The notes below the pieces were generated by a model. That model ran no database searches. It was not told the origin of the DNA and saw nothing but the letters and a program-made list of their open reading frames with translations. This document shows positions 62,250 through 64,000 of a DNA stretch of 64,000 nucleotides, in pieces. How positions within the stretch are numbered: position 1 is the first letter of the stretch; each line of letters begins with the position of its first letter. Where the stretch lies: NCBI GenBank assembly GCA_965207915.1, contig OZ242304.1:744001-808000 (forward strand). The letters run 5' to 3'. This stretch comes from VXNJ01 sp009840625 (GTDB lineage Bacteria > Chloroflexota > UBA11872 > VXNJ01). A program made the position numbers and the translations under genes.

Positions 62250-62987
62250 CTAGTTGGCTGTGGCGATGAATTCGCCGTTGCGAAGAACTTCAATATCGTT
62301 GCCCCAGCGTTCTCCGGTCTCCGGGTTGATCGCGTCGGTCGGGCTGTACTGAACCACGTAGGCGCGGCGCGGGCTGTCGGTCGTGTTGGGACCCGAACGG
62401 TGCAGGCAGAGCGAAGACATAACCGCGATCGCCCCTTTTGGCATTTCGCAGGGAATTCCCTCCTCTTCGCCGCGGTAGCCGACCTTGTCGCCGCTGTCCT
62501 GATCGACTAGGTGCTCCTGGAGTCCCCAGCGGTGCGATCCCGGAATAAGGAATATGGTGCCGTTGGCCACGCTGGCGTCTTCGAGCGGGATCCACAGGGT
62601 CAGGTACTCAAGCGGCTCGATCGGAACGTAGCCGCTGTCCTGGTGCCAGGAGAAAGAGCCGCCGGTCCGCGGGGCCTTGGTGACCGCCTGATTCCAGTAG
62701 AGGCGCACATCGGGGCCCAGCAGGGATCCGGCCAACTCGGCCAGTTCGCGCGATAACGCCAGTTGGCCACCGGCTTCGGAACGGGCATGGATGCCGGCGA
62801 TGAAATTCCGGCCCTCGTGGCTGATTCCGACCCGATCGCCGGCCGAGCGCAGCTCGGAATCCTGCTCAGCGCGCAAACGCTCGAAATCGGCCGCGATGCG
62901 GTCCAGCAGGTCGTGGTCGAGCACCGGAGCGGTGATGAAGTAACCCTGCTGGTTGAACTGATCTAATTGTTCGGCGGAAGGTATCAA
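62250..62987 (-). CDS. Phytanoyl-CoA dioxygenase (PhyH) family protein
   Basis: About 245 residues from a TTG at 62987 with GGGGAG eight bases upstream; the ATG at 63059 would add 24 non-family residues. The iron ligands of this 2-oxoglutarate-dependent oxygenase fold are His and Asp in FSWHQDSGYVP and the distal His in SSLCLHRSGPN; the Arg in SPRRAYVVQYS binds 2-oxoglutarate. Bacterial members hydroxylate varied small molecules. Co-transcribed with a cupin gene; divergent from a 2-hydroxyacid dehydrogenase. Confidence 0.9.
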   Translation of the reverse strand: MIPSAEQLDQFNQQGYFITAPVLDHDLLDRIAADFERLRAEQDSELRSAGDRVGISHEGRNFIAGIHARSEAGGQLALSRELAELAGSLLGPDVRLYWNQAVTKAPRTGGSFSWHQDSGYVPIEPLEYLTLWIPLEDASVANGTIFLIPGSHRWGLQEHLVDQDSGDKVGYRGEEEGIPCEMPKGAIAVMSSLCLHRSGPNTTDSPRRAYVVQYSPTDAINPETGERWGNDIEVLRNGEFIATAN

Positions 62988-63149
62988 CGCGGAATCTCCC
63001 CAGGCGGACTCGGGCGCGCGGCGATGATGCCGGCGGGCGGGCCGGATGGGCCCAAGCATCCAATTCTGCCTAGGCCGGTCCCGAACGCCCGGTTCTGGCT
63101 AGACTGCGCCGAATCTCCTTTCCAAAGTCCCCCGCTCCGGAGCCGGCCG

Positions 63150-64000
63150 ATGCCTACCGCTCTCATGGGCCGGCCGATGGCCGAGTCCTGGCTCAAGCAG
63201 ATCCAACTCGATCGCCTGCGGGCGGCCGGGTGGCGGGTCGTGGTGTCGGAGGCCGAACCCCCGCTTACCGAAGGAGACTTGCTCTCCGAGATCGGCGGCG
63301 TCGAATACCTGTTCGCCAACGGCCGCGATGACGTCAGCGCGAAGGTCATCGCCGCGGCGCCGAAGCTGAAGGGGATATTCAGGACCGGCGTGGGGGTCGA
63401 CATGGTCGACCTGAAAGCGGCCGCCGCCCGCGGGATTCCGGTCTGCAACACCCCGGGCAGCAACAGCGAAACCGTCGCCGACATGGCGCTGGCGATGATG
63501 CTGATGCTCCTTCGGCGGGTTCCTGAACTGGACGCCGACATGCGATCCGGCAGTTGGCTGCCAAAGTTCGCCAACAACCTGCACGGCAAGACGATCGGCA
63601 TCTTCGGGCTGGGCCGAATCGGGCGGGCGGTGGCCCGCCGCGCACGGGCATTCCAGATGCCGATTCTGGGGTTTGATCCTTACGTGACCCAGGAAAGCGT
63701 GGCCGACGAAGGGATCAGGGTGGTAGGGACCGCAGACGAGCTGTTCGCCAACGCCGACGTCGTCACCCTGCACGCACCGGCCACCGGAGGAACCCGGGAA
63801 ATCGTCAACACGCACACCCTCTCCCTGATGCGCTCCAGCGCCATCGTGATAAACGCGGCCCGCGGCGACCTGGTCGACGAGGCCGCCCTGCTGGCGGCGT
63901 TGCGCGAGGGCAGGATCGCCGGAGCCGGGCTCGACGTTTTCAAGAACGAACCCGCTTTCGACAATGCGTTCGGCGAGCTGCCCAACGTCGTGCTGACCCC
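63150..64000 (+). CDS. D-isomer-specific 2-hydroxyacid dehydrogenase, 3' end outside window
   Basis: 283 residues visible; the C-terminus with the catalytic His is cut by the window edge. The N-terminal domain is typical (TGVGVDMVDLKAAAARGIPVCNTPG, seen in parts), the NAD motif is IFGLGRIGRAVARRA near residue 150, and the catalytic Arg lies in INAARGDLVDEAAL. Closer in style to phosphoglycerate or hydroxypyruvate dehydrogenases than the copy at 13868-14812. ATG at 63150. Divergent from the PhyH/cupin operon and possibly in the same pathway. Confidence 0.9.
   Translation, partial: MPTALMGRPMAESWLKQIQLDRLRAAGWRVVVSEAEPPLTEGDLLSEIGGVEYLFANGRDDVSAKVIAAAPKLKGIFRTGVGVDMVDLKAAAARGIPVCNTPGSNSETVADMALAMMLMLLRRVPELDADMRSGSWLPKFANNLHGKTIGIFGLGRIGRAVARRARAFQMPILGFDPYVTQESVADEGIRVVGTADELFANADVVTLHAPATGGTREIVNTHTLSLMRSSAIVINAARGDLVDEAALLAALREGRIAGAGLDVFKNEPAFDNAFGELPNVVLT

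Noticed and set aside
13868..64000. The two 2-hydroxyacid dehydrogenases as a recent duplication
   Set aside because: Their sequences differ throughout, including the glycine motif (ALGGIGIE versus IFGLGRIG), so they are distinct family members.
1..64000. CRISPR arrays, rRNA operons or prophage
   Set aside because: No regularly spaced repeats, no rRNA sequence and no phage structural genes were seen.

Overview
This is a GC-rich bacterial chromosome segment with densely packed genes, many 4-base stop/start overlaps and frequent TTG or GTG starts. Housekeeping genes (holA, rpsT, prfB, secA, dnaB, rplI, rho, nadD, rsfS, ftsEX, mutS2, rnc, ilvE, nadE) sit among accessory catabolic genes (amidohydrolases, a Rieske protein, phytanoyl-CoA-type dioxygenase, cupin, 2-hydroxyacid dehydrogenases, sulfatase-like enzyme). 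The gene mix, the LytM and PASTA proteins without LPS genes, and the DUF6062 and peptidase-MA genes fit a Chloroflexota-like lineage, perhaps a marine or host-associated Dehalococcoidia-type organism. This assignment is an inference from gene content, not from a marker-gene tree.

Layout. 1-12.2 kb: class III aminotransferase (cut by the window edge), holA convergent with rpsT, tRNA-Arg, glycerophosphodiesterase plus lipoprotein, aldehyde dehydrogenase plus CDGSH protein, two tandem membrane-anchored beta-propeller paralogues, an oxidoreductase and a quinone reductase. 12.3-15.4 kb: alkaline-phosphatase-superfamily hydrolase, 2-hydroxyacid dehydrogenase, lipoprotein. 15.5-32.8 kb: a long minus-strand run reading rho, rplI, dnaB, secA, prfB (with a +1 programmed frameshift), membrane metallopeptidase, GCS2-type ligase, ftsE, ftsX, a second ATPase, a LytM peptidase, a CtpA-type protease and three poorly known genes. 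The ftsE-to-ctpA block looks like a cell-division peptidoglycan-remodelling module. 33-34 kb: nadD and rsfS.

34.1-41.2 kb is the accessory island: a tnpB-only IS605-type element, the decayed 3' half of an IS1380-family transposase, and a stand-alone 1349-residue DUF4011-like/SF1 helicase/Vsr-like nuclease that is probably an antiphage gene. 41.2-50.1 kb returns to a minus-strand cluster (DUF6062 protein, acetyltransferase, ilvE, rnc, PASTA protein, LytM peptidase, mutS2). 50.1-55.9 kb holds a Lon-like protein whose ATPase and protease motifs are both degenerate, a TatA/B-like protein, a D-glutamate-cyclase-like protein, an Fe-S aldo/keto reductase, a membrane protein and a DCC thiol oxidoreductase. 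56-64 kb: two tandem tRNA-Ser genes, two amidohydrolases (the second overlapping a Rieske gene), a split NAD synthetase, a complete IS481-type element with an 8-bp target duplication, tRNA-Pro, cupin plus PhyH dioxygenase, and a 2-hydroxyacid dehydrogenase running off the end.

The points I consider most worth a second look are the degenerate Lon, the FtsEX block with two ATPases, the helicase-nuclease beside tnpB, the start-less SR/RG-rich frame upstream of rnc, and the prfB frameshift. I saw no CRISPR array, rRNA or prophage.
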